Positions 15,664 through 23,216 of a stretch of DNA of 64,000 nucleotides are shown one piece after another. The stretch is taken from assembly GCF_001653335.1 (NCBI RefSeq), contig NZ_CP015079.1:1798001-1862000 (forward strand), read 5' to 3'. The notes beneath the pieces were generated by a model. The model searched no databases and was not told where the DNA came from. It saw nothing but the letters and a program-made list of their open reading frames with translations. Each line of letters starts with the position of its first letter. Position 1 is the first letter of the stretch. Both the position numbers and the translations under genes were made by a program. This stretch comes from Nocardioides dokdonensis FR1436. Its GTDB lineage: Bacteria > Actinomycetota > Actinomycetes > Propionibacteriales > Nocardioidaceae.

Positions 15664-16734
15664 CTAGGGCAGCAGGTAGTCGACCGAGTCCTCGACGCCG
15701 GTCGCGAGGCGGGCGGTGTCGACGCGGACCATGTGCTCGATGACCTGCTCGAAGGTGACCGAGGGCGTCCACCCCAGCTGCTCGCGCGCCTTGGTCGGGT
15801 CCCCGACGAGGTCGACGACGTCGGCGGGGCGCATGAAGGCGGGGTCCTGGCGCAGGTACCCCTCGCTCGAGCCCAGCCCCGCCGCCGCGAACGCCACGTC
15901 GAGAACCGCCGAGAGCGGCCGGGAGGTGCCGGTGGCGACGATGAAGTCCTGCGGCTCGTCGAGCTGCAGCATCCGGTGCATCGCCACCGCGTAGTCACCG
16001 GCGAACCCCCAGTCGCGCCGTACGTCGAGGTTGCCCAGCACCACCTCGTCGCGCCGACCGAGCGCGATCTCGGCGACCGAGCGCGTGATCTTGCGGGTCA
16101 CGAACTGGCCGCCACGCAGCGGGCTCTCGTGGTTGTAGAGCGTGCCGGTGGCCGTGAACAGCCCGTACGACTCGCGGTAGTTCACGGTCAGGTGGTGCGC
16201 GAAGGACTTGCTCGCGGCGTACGGCGAGCGCGGGTGGTGCGGGGTGTTCTCGGTCTGGGGCTGCTGGTCGGAGATGCCGAACATCTCCGAGCTCGACGGC
16301 TGGAAGAACCGCGGCGACCAGCCGTGCCGGTCGCGGAACGCGACGAGCTCCTCGAGCATCCGCAGCACCGCCAGCCCGTTGGTCTCCGCGACCACCTCGG
16401 CGTGCCCCCACGACGCACCCACCGACGAGAAGCCGGCCAGGTTGTAGATCTCGTGCGGTTGCAGCCCCTCGAGCACCGCCGCCCAGCCCTCGTGGTCGCG
16501 CTGGTCGAGGTCCACCAGCTCCACCCCGTCGAGGTAGGCGTATGCGCGCCCCAGCGTCGAGGGCGCCCACCGGCTGCCCGGGCGCAACGTCCCGACCACG
16601 TGGTAGCCCAGGGAGAGCAGGTGCCGGGCCAGGTAGACCCCGTCCTGGCCGGCCACCCCCGTCACCAACGCCGTACGCCGCCCGCTCGCGGTTGCGGGGA
16701 TCGGCTGGGGATCGGTGGGGGTGATGGGGTCCAT
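15664..16734 (-). CDS. gmd: GDP-mannose 4,6-dehydratase-like enzyme
   Basis: A 356-residue extended SDR enzyme. Rossmann motif TGVAGQDGVYLARHL, then NLAGFSSVGASW, the catalytic Ser region PSSSEMFG, the YxxxK site in SPYAASKSFAHHLTVNYRES, and the substrate region LYNHESPLRG...FVTRKIT and GNLDVRRDWGFAGDYA. These match GDP-mannose dehydratases, which make GDP-4-keto-6-deoxymannose, precursor of GDP-fucose or GDP-rhamnose. No partner reductase is adjacent. It lies about 12 kb from the polysaccharide locus, so a link to it is only possible. Confidence 0.85.
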   Translation of the reverse strand: MDPITPTDPQPIPATASGRRTALVTGVAGQDGVYLARHLLSLGYHVVGTLRPGSRWAPSTLGRAYAYLDGVELVDLDQRDHEGWAAVLEGLQPHEIYNLAGFSSVGASWGHAEVVAETNGLAVLRMLEELVAFRDRHGWSPRFFQPSSSEMFGISDQQPQTENTPHHPRSPYAASKSFAHHLTVNYRESYGLFTATGTLYNHESPLRGGQFVTRKITRSVAEIALGRRDEVVLGNLDVRRDWGFAGDYAVAMHRMLQLDEPQDFIVATGTSRPLSAVLDVAFAAAGLGSSEGYLRQDPAFMRPADVVDLVGDPTKAREQLGWTPSVTFEQVIEHMVRVDTARLATGVEDSVDYLLP

Positions 16735-16743
16735 GGCGCGACG

Positions 16744-16749
16744 ACCCTA
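16744..16749 (-). promoter_or_regulatory. -10 box of gmd
   Basis: TAGGGT on the minus strand ends 9 nt before the gmd ATG, implying a 5' leader of only one or two bases. No clear -35 was identified. Confidence 0.4.
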
Positions 16750-16904
16750 TCGGCCCGCGGGTCCCGACTCGTGCCCTTCACGGTGACCCAGGAGTCACGC
16801 TGAGGGGCACGACGCCGGCCCCGGTGCTGCCGGCACTACCCCAATGTGGGTAACCCCGTCGGCTTCCGCACTCGCGCCGGCGGTGGGGATGTTTCCTGTG
16901 GGAC

Positions 16905-17168
16905 ATGAACCTGCTGCACCGTGTACCCGCACCTACTTGTCCCTCGTGCGGTCATCCGTCCCTGGGCACGGTGCAGCAGGTCCTGGAACCTCTCGTGTGG
17001 TCGCGGCGCTGCTGCCACGTCCTGGTCGAGGACCCGTGGTCCTACTGGGGCGGCGACGAGTGCGGCTGCGAGTCGGCCCAGCACCACAAGCGGCACGAGC
17101 TGCGCGACGCCCTCAAGCGCTGGGGCCACGTCGCCCACCTCGACCGGCACATCCGGCCGAAGGTCTGA
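16905..17168 (+). CDS. Small Cys-rich putative zinc-ribbon protein
   Basis: An 87-residue product with a CPSCG knuckle near residue 12, a CC pair at about 36-37 and DECGCES near 51, a pattern that could bind zinc. The C-terminus is a basic helix (HKRHELRDALKRWGHV). Third-position GC is high, as in real genes here. No family is recognised and the ribosome site is weak. It converges on the 110-residue gene downstream. Confidence 0.5.
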   Translation: MNLLHRVPAPTCPSCGHPSLGTVQQVLEPLVWSRRCCHVLVEDPWSYWGGDECGCESAQHHKRHELRDALKRWGHVAHLDRHIRPKV

Positions 17169-17183
17169 CCCGGCCGGCCGGGT
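17168..17183. terminator. Possible bidirectional terminator hairpin
   Basis: ACCCGGCCGGCCGGGT is a perfect 16-bp palindrome (6-bp stem with a 4-nt loop when folded), followed by TTGATT. It lies between two convergent small genes. Confidence 0.4.
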
Positions 17184-17191
17184 TGATTCGG

Positions 17192-17524
17192 TCAGTCGGA
17201 GCTGCCGGTCGGCTCCTGGGCTCCGGTCGGCGCAGCGTCCACGTCGTCCACCTCGGTCACGTGCCTGAGGCTCTGCAGCCCGGCGGCCTCGGCCAGCCCG
17301 CTGAGGAGGCTCAGGGCCGCTGCCCGGGAGTCGTCGAGCTCGTCGAACGACTTCGGCAGCGACGCGAACACCTGGAGAGCGCCGTCCGCACCGGCCTCGA
17401 TCCACACCCGTTCGACGCCGGCGTCGACGAGGACCTGCTCGATCGCCGTGAGCAGAGCGGACTGCAGAGCCAGGGGGGCGTCGGGGTGCATGGAGAGCAG
17501 AGCGCGGCCGTCGGGGGTGGTCAC
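17192..17524 (-). CDS. Hypothetical protein (110 aa)
   Basis: Begins with GTG 17524. A small acidic protein with a predicted alpha/beta region (PLALQSALLTAIEQVLVDAG, VERVWIEAGADGALQVFASL) and a disordered C-terminal tail rich in Asp, Pro and Gly. No family is recognised. Codon usage fits the surroundings. Its start is close to the leader region of the sulfur operon, which is divergent from it. Confidence 0.5.
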   Translation of the reverse strand: MTTPDGRALLSMHPDAPLALQSALLTAIEQVLVDAGVERVWIEAGADGALQVFASLPKSFDELDDSRAAALSLLSGLAEAAGLQSLRHVTEVDDVDAAPTGAQEPTGSSD

Positions 17525-17638
17525 ACCGGATCAACGCCCGACGCAGCGAAGGGTCACGAATCTCACCATTCAATACTGGCATCCACACAGTGAGACGCGG
17601 GGCGGAATCAAAGAACTGTTGCGCCTATTGTCACCTAT

Positions 17639-17716
17639 ATGTCCACCACTTGGCTCACGAAGCGACGCGCAGTCGACCACTGCCGCACTCGCTCGAGCCT
17701 GTGTCGGATGACGTGA
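17639..17716 (+). CDS. Leader peptide upstream of the sulfur operon (25 aa)
   Basis: ATG 17639 opens a 25-codon frame ending TGA 17716. It contains TKRRAVDHCRTRSSLC, which fits the recurring actinobacterial leader-peptide pattern (basic pair, V-D, then R...S-x-L-C) found before sulfur-metabolism operons. The peptide has two Cys and six Arg codons near its end. A 10-bp-stem hairpin begins exactly at the last base of its stop codon. The layout suggests translation-dependent attenuation that senses Cys or Arg supply. This is inferred from pattern and position. Confidence 0.6.
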   Translation: MSTTWLTKRRAVDHCRTRSSLCRMT

Positions 17717-17762
17717 CGGCGCTGCCTTTCATTTTGCTCCTCTGAGCTACGTGCAGCGCCGT
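17716..17762 (+). promoter_or_regulatory. Hairpin after the leader peptide (candidate attenuator)
   Basis: ACGGCGCTGC (17716-17725) and GCAGCGCCGT (17753-17762) are perfect 10-bp arms around a 27-nt, T-rich loop. The left arm starts on the final base of the leader stop codon. There is no T-run, so if it acts it may do so with Rho or by hiding a site. The DUF4395 start is 61 bp further on. Confidence 0.5.
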
Positions 17763-17822
17763 GGACCCGGTCGTGACTGACCGCTGTTCCCGCCCCCCGG
17801 CGCCGCCATCCTCAGGAGAGAC

Positions 17823-18320
17823 ATGTCCAGCACGCTCGCCCAGCACACCCCGGCCACCACCGCCCGCGCGACCAGCGCGCCGGCCGCCACCGCCGCTCCC
17901 CGCACCGGCATCGACCCGCGCGGCCCGCAGTTCGCCGCCGGCGCCACCGCCCTGGTGCTCATCGCCGTCCTCGGCCTGCCGCCCACCGCGGCGCTGGCCC
18001 TGACCGCCGTCCAGGCCGCTCTCTTCGCGCTCGGCGCCGCCCGCGGCGTACAGAAGACGCCGCACGCGTGGGCCTTCCGCCGCTTCATCCGGCCCCGGCT
18101 CGCCGCGCCGACCGAGCTCGAGGACCCGGCCCCGCCGCGCTTCGCGCAGAGCGTCGGGCTCCTCTTCACCGTCGTCGCCCTCGTCGGGTACGCCGCCGGC
18201 CTCACCGTCCTGGCCCAGGTCGCGATCGGCTTCGCGCTGGTCGCCGCCACCCTCAACGCCGTCTTCCGCTTCTGCCTGGGCTGCGAGCTGTTCCTGCTGG
18301 TCAAGCGCGCCACCGCCTGA
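17823..18320 (+). CDS. DUF4395 membrane protein
   Basis: A 165-residue protein with a Thr/Ala-rich N-terminus, two membrane helices near residues 38-75, a short loop containing TPHAWAFRRFIRPRL, and two more helices ending in the family motif NAVFRFCLGCELFLL. The CxxC in the last helix suggests a redox or sulfur-handling role, and the family usually neighbours rhodanese or thioredoxin genes, as here. It is the first structural gene after the leader peptide and hairpin. SD AGGAGAG precedes the ATG. Confidence 0.82.
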   Translation: MSSTLAQHTPATTARATSAPAATAAPRTGIDPRGPQFAAGATALVLIAVLGLPPTAALALTAVQAALFALGAARGVQKTPHAWAFRRFIRPRLAAPTELEDPAPPRFAQSVGLLFTVVALVGYAAGLTVLAQVAIGFALVAATLNAVFRFCLGCELFLLVKRATA

Positions 18321-18386
18321 CCCACCCAGCAGCCAGCCCACCCGCTCCACCGACCGACTTCCTGCATGCCCACGAAAGGCCACACC

Positions 18387-19247
18387 ATGACCCGCGAGAC
18401 CAGCCTCGTCACCACCCAGTGGGTGGAGGAGCACGCCCACGACGCCGACGTCGTCCTCATCGAGGTCGACGAGGACACCACCGCCTACGACAAGGGCCAC
18501 ATCGCCGGCGCGATCAAGCTCGACTGGACCACCGACCTGCAGGACCAGGTGCGCCGCGACTTCGTCAACAAGCAGCAGTTCGAGACGCTGCTCAGCGAGA
18601 AGGGCGTCGGCAACGACCACACCGTGGTCCTCTACGGCGGCAACAACAACTGGTTCGCCGCCTACGCCTACTGGTACTTCACGCTCTACGGCCACAGCGA
18701 CGTCAAGCTCATGGACGGCGGCCGCAAGAAGTGGGAGCTCGACTCGCGCCCGCTGACCGACGAGGTGCCGACCCGCGAGAAGACGTCGTACGTCGCGCAG
18801 GAGCAGGACCGCTCGATCCGCGCCTTCCGCGACGACGCGATCGCCGCGATCGGCGTGCAGAACCTGATCGACGTGCGCAGCCCCGACGAGTACGCCGGGC
18901 GCCTGCTCGCCCCCGCCCACCTGCCGCAGGAGCAGTCGCAGCGCGCCGGGCACGTGCCGACCTCGCTGAACGTGCCGTGGAGCAAGAACTGCAACGACGA
19001 CGGCACCTTCAAGTCCGACGAGGACCTGAAGAAGCTCTACGCCGACGTCGGCATCGACGACTCCAAGGACACCATCGCGCTGTGCCGCATCGGGGAGCGC
19101 TCGTCGCTGACCTGGTTCGTGCTCAAGGAGCTCCTCGGCCACCAGAACGTGAAGAACTACGACGGCTCCTGGACCGAGTACGGCTCCCTGGTCGGCGTCC
19201 CGATCTCGCTCGGCGACGAGCCCGGGTCGGCCGAGGGTGACTCCTGA
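18387..19247 (+). CDS. Thiosulfate sulfurtransferase (two-domain rhodanese, SseA/CysA2 type)
   Basis: A 286-residue tandem rhodanese. The N-terminal domain is inactive (VVLYGGNNNWFAAYAYWYF where a Cys loop would be). The C-terminal domain has the active-site loop ALCRIGERSSLTW with catalytic Cys near residue 233. It moves sulfane sulfur from thiosulfate to acceptors such as cyanide or thiols in the cytoplasm. The sequence closely follows the mycobacterial CysA2/SseA type. Its TGA overlaps the ATG of the sseC-like gene. ATG 18387 is preceded by GAAAGG. Confidence 0.92.
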   Translation: MTRETSLVTTQWVEEHAHDADVVLIEVDEDTTAYDKGHIAGAIKLDWTTDLQDQVRRDFVNKQQFETLLSEKGVGNDHTVVLYGGNNNWFAAYAYWYFTLYGHSDVKLMDGGRKKWELDSRPLTDEVPTREKTSYVAQEQDRSIRAFRDDAIAAIGVQNLIDVRSPDEYAGRLLAPAHLPQEQSQRAGHVPTSLNVPWSKNCNDDGTFKSDEDLKKLYADVGIDDSKDTIALCRIGERSSLTWFVLKELLGHQNVKNYDGSWTEYGSLVGVPISLGDEPGSAEGDS

Positions 19248-19543
19248 TGTGCGGCGCCACTGAGGGCGGGCTCTCGCTCGACGGCGTGAACGTGGCCAAG
19301 GAGGCCGTGGTGCAGGGCCAGGTGCTGCGCGACGGTGAGCCGGTGGCCAGCGCCTACGTGCGCCTGCTCGACCGCACCGGCGAGTTCACCGCCGAGGTCC
19401 CCACCTCCGCCACCGGGCACTTCCGGTTCTTCGCCAGCGACGGCGAGTGGACGCTGCGCACCCTGGCCCCCAAGGCCGACCCGGTCGACCGCAAGGTCGT
19501 CGCCAAGGTCGGTCAGGTCGCCGAGGTCGCGATCAGCGTCTGA
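19247..19543 (+). CDS. sseC: SseC-like DUF1416 protein
   Basis: A 98-residue protein that begins MCGATEGGLSLDG, with family-typical Cys at position 2, then a beta-sandwich pattern (VVQGQVLRDGEPVASAYVRL, FTAEVPTSATGHFRFFA). DUF1416/SseC proteins always follow rhodanese genes in actinobacteria and are thought to help sulfur transfer. The ATG overlaps the rhodanese stop by one base (TGATG), so translation is coupled. Confidence 0.9.
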   Translation: MCGATEGGLSLDGVNVAKEAVVQGQVLRDGEPVASAYVRLLDRTGEFTAEVPTSATGHFRFFASDGEWTLRTLAPKADPVDRKVVAKVGQVAEVAISV

Positions 19544-19570
19544 CGCACCTTGCCCCACCCGTGAGACCCA

Positions 19571-19602
19571 GCAGGCCCCCGTGCAGCGGCGCGGGGGCCT
19601 GC
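19571..19602 (+). terminator. Terminator of the sulfur operon
   Basis: GCAGGCCCCCG and CGGGGGCCTGC form a perfect 11-bp stem with a 10-nt loop, 27 bp after the sseC stop. No T-run follows. Confidence 0.7.
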
Positions 19603-19610
19603 TGCATGCC

Positions 19611-19698
19611 GACCCGGCCCAAATATCACCGTGACCCGGCGCAAATGTCACCGCGACCCGGCCCTGATGTCACCACGACCCGGCCCAAACGTCGCGCT
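19611..19698. repeat. Four tandem 22-bp repeats
   Basis: Units start at 19611, 19633, 19655 and 19677. The consensus is GACCCGGCCCAAATRTCACC followed by two variable bases; the second and third copies have one to three changes and the fourth is the most diverged. No spacers and no palindrome, so not CRISPR. Multiple short repeats of this size are typical of IS21-family ends, so this may be a remnant terminus, but no transposase relic adjoins it. Confidence 0.7.
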
Positions 19699-19704
19699 GG
19701 CAGG

Positions 19705-19751
19705 GTGCAGAACTGACTGGTCGGTGGTGCAGAAGTGACTGCTCGTCGGTG
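19705..19751. repeat. Direct repeat before the WXG100-like operon
   Basis: GTGCAGAACTGACTGGTCGG and a second copy with GTGCAGAAGTGACTG lie side by side (19705-19726 and 19727-19751, the second with a 3-bp insertion). They directly follow the 22-bp repeats and lie 44-90 bp before the GTG at 19795, so they could be promoter-proximal regulator sites or IS-end debris. Confidence 0.45.
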
Positions 19752-19794
19752 GGGTGGCCGGTTACGCGGGAGTGGGAACGGGTAAAGAGAGACC

Positions 19795-20355
19795 GTGCCC
19801 GACGAGACGCCCGCTGATCCCGCCGCGACGGACCCGTTCTGGGGGCCGGTGCGCCGCCGGCACCCCGATGTCGACATCGTCCTGCTCCCCTCCGAGCGGC
19901 CAGTAGAGCCCGACCCCGAGCCCACCGGGCCCACCGAGCCGGCCGAGCCGGCCGAGCCGATCGACCCCGACCAGCTGGCCCGTGACGCCGAGGCCGCCCT
20001 GGCGGCGCTGTGGGCGCAGGCGGTGGGGGAGTGCGACCCGACGGAGCAGCAGAGCCACTGGCTCGCGGGGGAGCGCCCGGGGACGCTGCGCCACGAGGCG
20101 ACCTGGACCCTCGAGGGAGTCACCCCGGAGCAGAGCAGCGTCGCGCTCCAGCGGGTCGCGGAGAGGCTGGGCGCCGACGGGTGGCACGTGCTCACCCCGC
20201 CCGACGGCCTGCCCCGGGTCCAGGCCGGCCGCGCCGACGGGCTCGACCGCGCCGAGGTGCTGCTGCTCGTCGTACCCGCCTCCGCCCGCCTCGTGCTGCG
20301 CCACCGCACCGGCTCGCACCCCGCACCCCCCGCGCCCGAGGGGGACCCGCAATGA
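19795..20355 (+). CDS. Uncharacterised protein, first gene of the WXG100-like operon
   Basis: The 186-residue protein has a short N-terminal segment with FWGPVRRRHPDVDIVLLPSE, a Pro/Glu-rich linker (PTGPTEPAEPAEPIDPDQ), a helix with AALWAQAVGE, and a folded C-terminal part (TLEGVTPEQSSVALQRVAER, LLLVVPASARLVLRHR). No signal peptide or membrane helix. No family recognised. Its TGA overlaps the ATG of the WXG100-like gene, so a partner or chaperone role for that protein is possible. Confidence 0.65.
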   Translation: MPDETPADPAATDPFWGPVRRRHPDVDIVLLPSERPVEPDPEPTGPTEPAEPAEPIDPDQLARDAEAALAALWAQAVGECDPTEQQSHWLAGERPGTLRHEATWTLEGVTPEQSSVALQRVAERLGADGWHVLTPPDGLPRVQAGRADGLDRAEVLLLVVPASARLVLRHRTGSHPAPPAPEGDPQ

Positions 20356-20660
20356 GCCAGATGGGCATGGAGTACAACGCGCTGCGCGCCGGCAGCCGGC
20401 GGTGGGCCGCGCTGGGCGAGCTGCTGGACGAGACCGCGAAGGACTTCGGCGCCGCCCCCGTCGCCGGCCTCGCGCCCGACTGCCAGGGCGCAGCCACCAG
20501 CTTCCTGAGTGCCTGGCAGGGCTACGCCGGCGAGAGCGCCGCGATCGTCGAGGGCTTCGCGACCGCGCTCGAGGAGGTCGTGGGCAGCACCACCGAGACC
20601 GACAGCGCCACCGGGAGCGGGTTCGAGACCCTCGACAGCAGGTTGGGGTCGGCCCGATGA
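20352..20660 (+). CDS. WXG100-like small helical protein
   Basis: A 102-residue protein with two predicted helices joined by a turn containing SAWQGYAGE (the W-x-G motif near residue 57). Length and helix-turn-helix layout match WXG100/ESX substrates. There is no obvious YxxxD/E export signal at the C-terminus. It overlaps the genes on both sides by 4 nt. Its pairing with a DUF1023 hydrolase that has its own WxG region suggests a heterodimer. Confidence 0.65.
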   Translation: MSQMGMEYNALRAGSRRWAALGELLDETAKDFGAAPVAGLAPDCQGAATSFLSAWQGYAGESAAIVEGFATALEEVVGSTTETDSATGSGFETLDSRLGSAR

Positions 20661-22417
20661 CGACCATCACCGTCCCGGCCTCCGAGCCGGAGATCCGCGA
20701 GCCCGAGGGCACCCCCGCCGGCGCCGAGCAGCTCGCGGACCAGCTCTTCACCGCGGTCGGCCGCTACGACGAGGTCGCCACCGAGGCCGGCCAGCTGCAG
20801 GACCTCACCGGCTGGTGGGGCGAGGCCTACGACGCCTACCGCCAGGCCGCGTCCACCGCCGGTGCCGAGCACGACGCGATGGCCACCACGCTGCGCCGGG
20901 TCGCGCGGGCGGTGACGTCGTACGCCGACGACCTGCGCACCCACCAGAGCACCGCCGAGGAGCTGATCGGGCGCAAGAGCGACCTCGACGCCAGCCGCGC
21001 CGCGCTGATCGCCGAGATCAACGCGACCGCCGACGCCACCGCGCAGGACATCGAGGCGCTGCGCGGGCGCGCCGCCGACCTGCGCCTGGCCTACCGCAAC
21101 CTCGTCGACGACCACTCCGACCTGCAGCGCCGCGTCCGCGAGAACGAGCAGCGGCTGCGCCAGGCCTTCGAGGCCGGTACGTCGCTCAGCGACGCCCTCT
21201 CCGACACCGGCGGGGTGAGCGACGCCGCGCGGGAGGCGATGAACCGCCCCGGCGCCCCCGGCTCCGGGTCGAGCCCGGAGGAGGTGCAGCGCTGGTGGGC
21301 CGGGTTGACCGAGGCCCAGCAGCAGGCCGCGCTCGCGGCGTACCCCTCGCTCCTCGGCTCGGCCGACGGGCTGCCCGCCGACGTGCGCGACGAGGCCAAC
21401 CGGACGCTCCTCGACGACGACCTCAGCACCCTCGCCTCCCAGGCCGAGGACGGCACGCTGAGCGAGGAGGAGGCGCAACGCCTCGAGAACGCCGAGCAGA
21501 CCCGCGAGGCGCTCGAGGACGCCGACGCGTTCACCGACGTCGCCAGCGGTGAGCAGCCGGGCGGGCGGTTGTGGCTCTACGACCCGGGTGCCTTCGACGG
21601 CGACGGCCGGGTCGCGGTCGCGATCGGCGATCCCGACACCGCCGACGACGTCGCCGTCTCGGTGCCCGGCATCAAGACCGAGACCAACGACGTGGTCGGG
21701 GGCGTCCACGACGCGATGAACCTGTACGAGGCGACCCGGTTCAACGGCGACGGCTCGAGCGTGGCGACCATGTTCTGGCTGGGCTACAACACCCCCGAGA
21801 GCGAGACCGACTGGGACACCTTCACCAGCGGCCGCGCCGAGGACGGCGGAGAACGCCTGGCCGACTCGATCGCCGGCCTGCGCGCCTCCCGCTCCGGCGA
21901 TGACGCCCACCTGACGGTGATCGGGCACAGCTACGGCTCCACCACCACGTCGTACGCCGCCGCCGAGCACGGCCTCGACGTCGACGACGTGGCCCTGATC
22001 GGCAGCCCCGGCGCCGGCCCGGCGCGCACCGCCGACGACTTCAGCGTCGGCGAGGACAACGTCTGGGTGGGCCGCAACAGCCGCGACGCGGTGACCTTCT
22101 TCGGTGACGAGGGCTGGCTGCACACCCCCGGCGGGCTGGGGATGGACCCGTCGTCGGAGGACTTCGACGCGCACCGCTTCGAGGCCGAGTCGGTGCTGCG
22201 CGGGGACCACCGCAACTTCGACGACCACAGCCGCTACTACGACCACGACTCCGAGTCGCTCCACAACCTGGGCCGCATCGTCGACGGCCAGCACGACGCG
22301 GTCAACGAGGCGGGGCAGAGCCACGACCCGTGGTGGCGCTGGGCCGACGACCCCGAGGGTGAACGTGACCCGACCACCTGGGAGCCGGGCCGCTCCGAGA
22401 CGAGGAGGCAGCCGTGA
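20657..22417 (+). CDS. DUF1023 alpha/beta hydrolase with WXG-like N-terminal helical region
   Basis: A 586-residue protein. Residues 1-170 are helical and contain LTGWWGEAYDAYRQA (WxG) and a coiled coil (SDLQRRVRENEQRLRQAFE). Residues about 290-560 form a DUF1023 hydrolase domain with the nucleophile elbow VIGHSYGSTTTSYAA and a C-terminal HRNFDDHSRYYDHDSESLHN region carrying the likely His. No Sec signal is present, so export, if any, would be by a type VII system. Family enzymes are probable lipases or esterases. Operon overlaps occur at both ends. Confidence 0.8.
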   Translation: MTTITVPASEPEIREPEGTPAGAEQLADQLFTAVGRYDEVATEAGQLQDLTGWWGEAYDAYRQAASTAGAEHDAMATTLRRVARAVTSYADDLRTHQSTAEELIGRKSDLDASRAALIAEINATADATAQDIEALRGRAADLRLAYRNLVDDHSDLQRRVRENEQRLRQAFEAGTSLSDALSDTGGVSDAAREAMNRPGAPGSGSSPEEVQRWWAGLTEAQQQAALAAYPSLLGSADGLPADVRDEANRTLLDDDLSTLASQAEDGTLSEEEAQRLENAEQTREALEDADAFTDVASGEQPGGRLWLYDPGAFDGDGRVAVAIGDPDTADDVAVSVPGIKTETNDVVGGVHDAMNLYEATRFNGDGSSVATMFWLGYNTPESETDWDTFTSGRAEDGGERLADSIAGLRASRSGDDAHLTVIGHSYGSTTTSYAAAEHGLDVDDVALIGSPGAGPARTADDFSVGEDNVWVGRNSRDAVTFFGDEGWLHTPGGLGMDPSSEDFDAHRFEAESVLRGDHRNFDDHSRYYDHDSESLHNLGRIVDGQHDAVNEAGQSHDPWWRWADDPEGERDPTTWEPGRSETRRQP

Positions 22418-22968
22418 GGCCGCTGGTGCTGGTCGCGATCGTCCTGGCGCTGGCCGTGACCGCCGGGTGCGGCGACGACTCAGCGGGTGGCGAGCCCTCC
22501 CGGGAGGGGGCGGTCGCCGACCTCGAGGCGCTCGCCGACGACGTGATGACGACCGGGGGAGAGGTCGTCGAGGTCCTTGAGGCGACCGGGCTCGAGGTGG
22601 CCGGCGCCCGCGGCAAGGGCGACTACTGCCAGTCCACCCCCCGCCCGGGCTTCACCTTCGCGCTCGGCGGCGAGCTGGCCGCGGGGGCGGCGTACGACGA
22701 GCAGGTGGCGACGGCGCGCGAGGCCCTGCTCGACGCCGGCTGGGAGGTCGAGACCGAGGGAGAGGTGACCCGCACCGGCGATCAGGAGCCCGAGGCATGG
22801 GTCAACCTGGTGCGCGACGACTGGCGGCTCACGCTGCGCCGCAGCGGCCCCGAGGGCTCCGGCGCCCTCGTCTTCGGCCTCACCGGGCAGGACGCCTGCA
22901 TCGCCATCCCCGACACCACCACCCGCGTCCCCGACGACCTCGAGGAGGTCACGTTGGTCGAGCAGTGA
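22414..22968 (+). CDS. Putative lipoprotein of the WXG100-like operon
   Basis: A 184-residue protein with a lipoprotein signal (LVLVAIVLALAVTAGCGD, lipobox VTAGC). The mature domain has two further Cys (GDYCQST, GQDACIAI) and a mixed fold. The GTG start overlaps the hydrolase stop. The final codons LVEQ and the TGA stop are made of REP sequence (the repeat begins at 22956), so the original C-terminus was probably different. It may be an immunity, anchoring or substrate-binding partner of the hydrolase; that is a guess. Confidence 0.68.
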   Translation: MRPLVLVAIVLALAVTAGCGDDSAGGEPSREGAVADLEALADDVMTTGGEVVEVLEATGLEVAGARGKGDYCQSTPRPGFTFALGGELAAGAAYDEQVATAREALLDAGWEVETEGEVTRTGDQEPEAWVNLVRDDWRLTLRRSGPEGSGALVFGLTGQDACIAIPDTTTRVPDDLEEVTLVEQ

Positions 22969-23129
22969 CGAGCGCCAGCGAGGAACGCCCGTCGAGACCG
23001 GTGAGGTGCCCACTGTCGTACGCCGATCGGCGCGGCGGGACTGTGGTCCAGCGGGGGACTGAGCCCCAGGGTGCCCAGCGTCGTGGGTCGAGCAGTGACG
23101 AGCGCCAGCGAGGAACGCCCGTCGAGACC
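22956..23129 (+). repeat. Two REP-type A repeats
   Basis: Copies at 22956-22999 and 23086-23129 share GGTCGAGCAGTGACGAGC, then GCCAGCGAGGAACGCCC and GTCGAGACC. The unit is about 44 bp and imperfectly palindromic at its ends (GGTCGA...TCGAGACC). More copies lie at 23.5-23.9 kb, and diverged or B-type copies at 26.5, 58.6, 60.1 and 62.4 kb. The first copy overlaps the end of the lipoprotein gene. Confidence 0.85.
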
Positions 23130-23216
23130 CAGTGACAAGCAGACTTCCGCGATGGCTCATCCACAGGCAGACCCACCCCGGGTGTCAGTGGCGCCGCGAC
23201 CGGGCAGCAGCCGCTC

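Noticed and set aside
15385..16803. 472-codon plus-strand frame opposite gmd
   Set aside because: The minus strand encodes a full-length GDP-mannose dehydratase with all motifs; the plus frame is a codon-bias shadow.
19611..19698. CRISPR array
   Set aside because: The 22-bp repeats are directly tandem with no spacers, and no cas genes are in the window.
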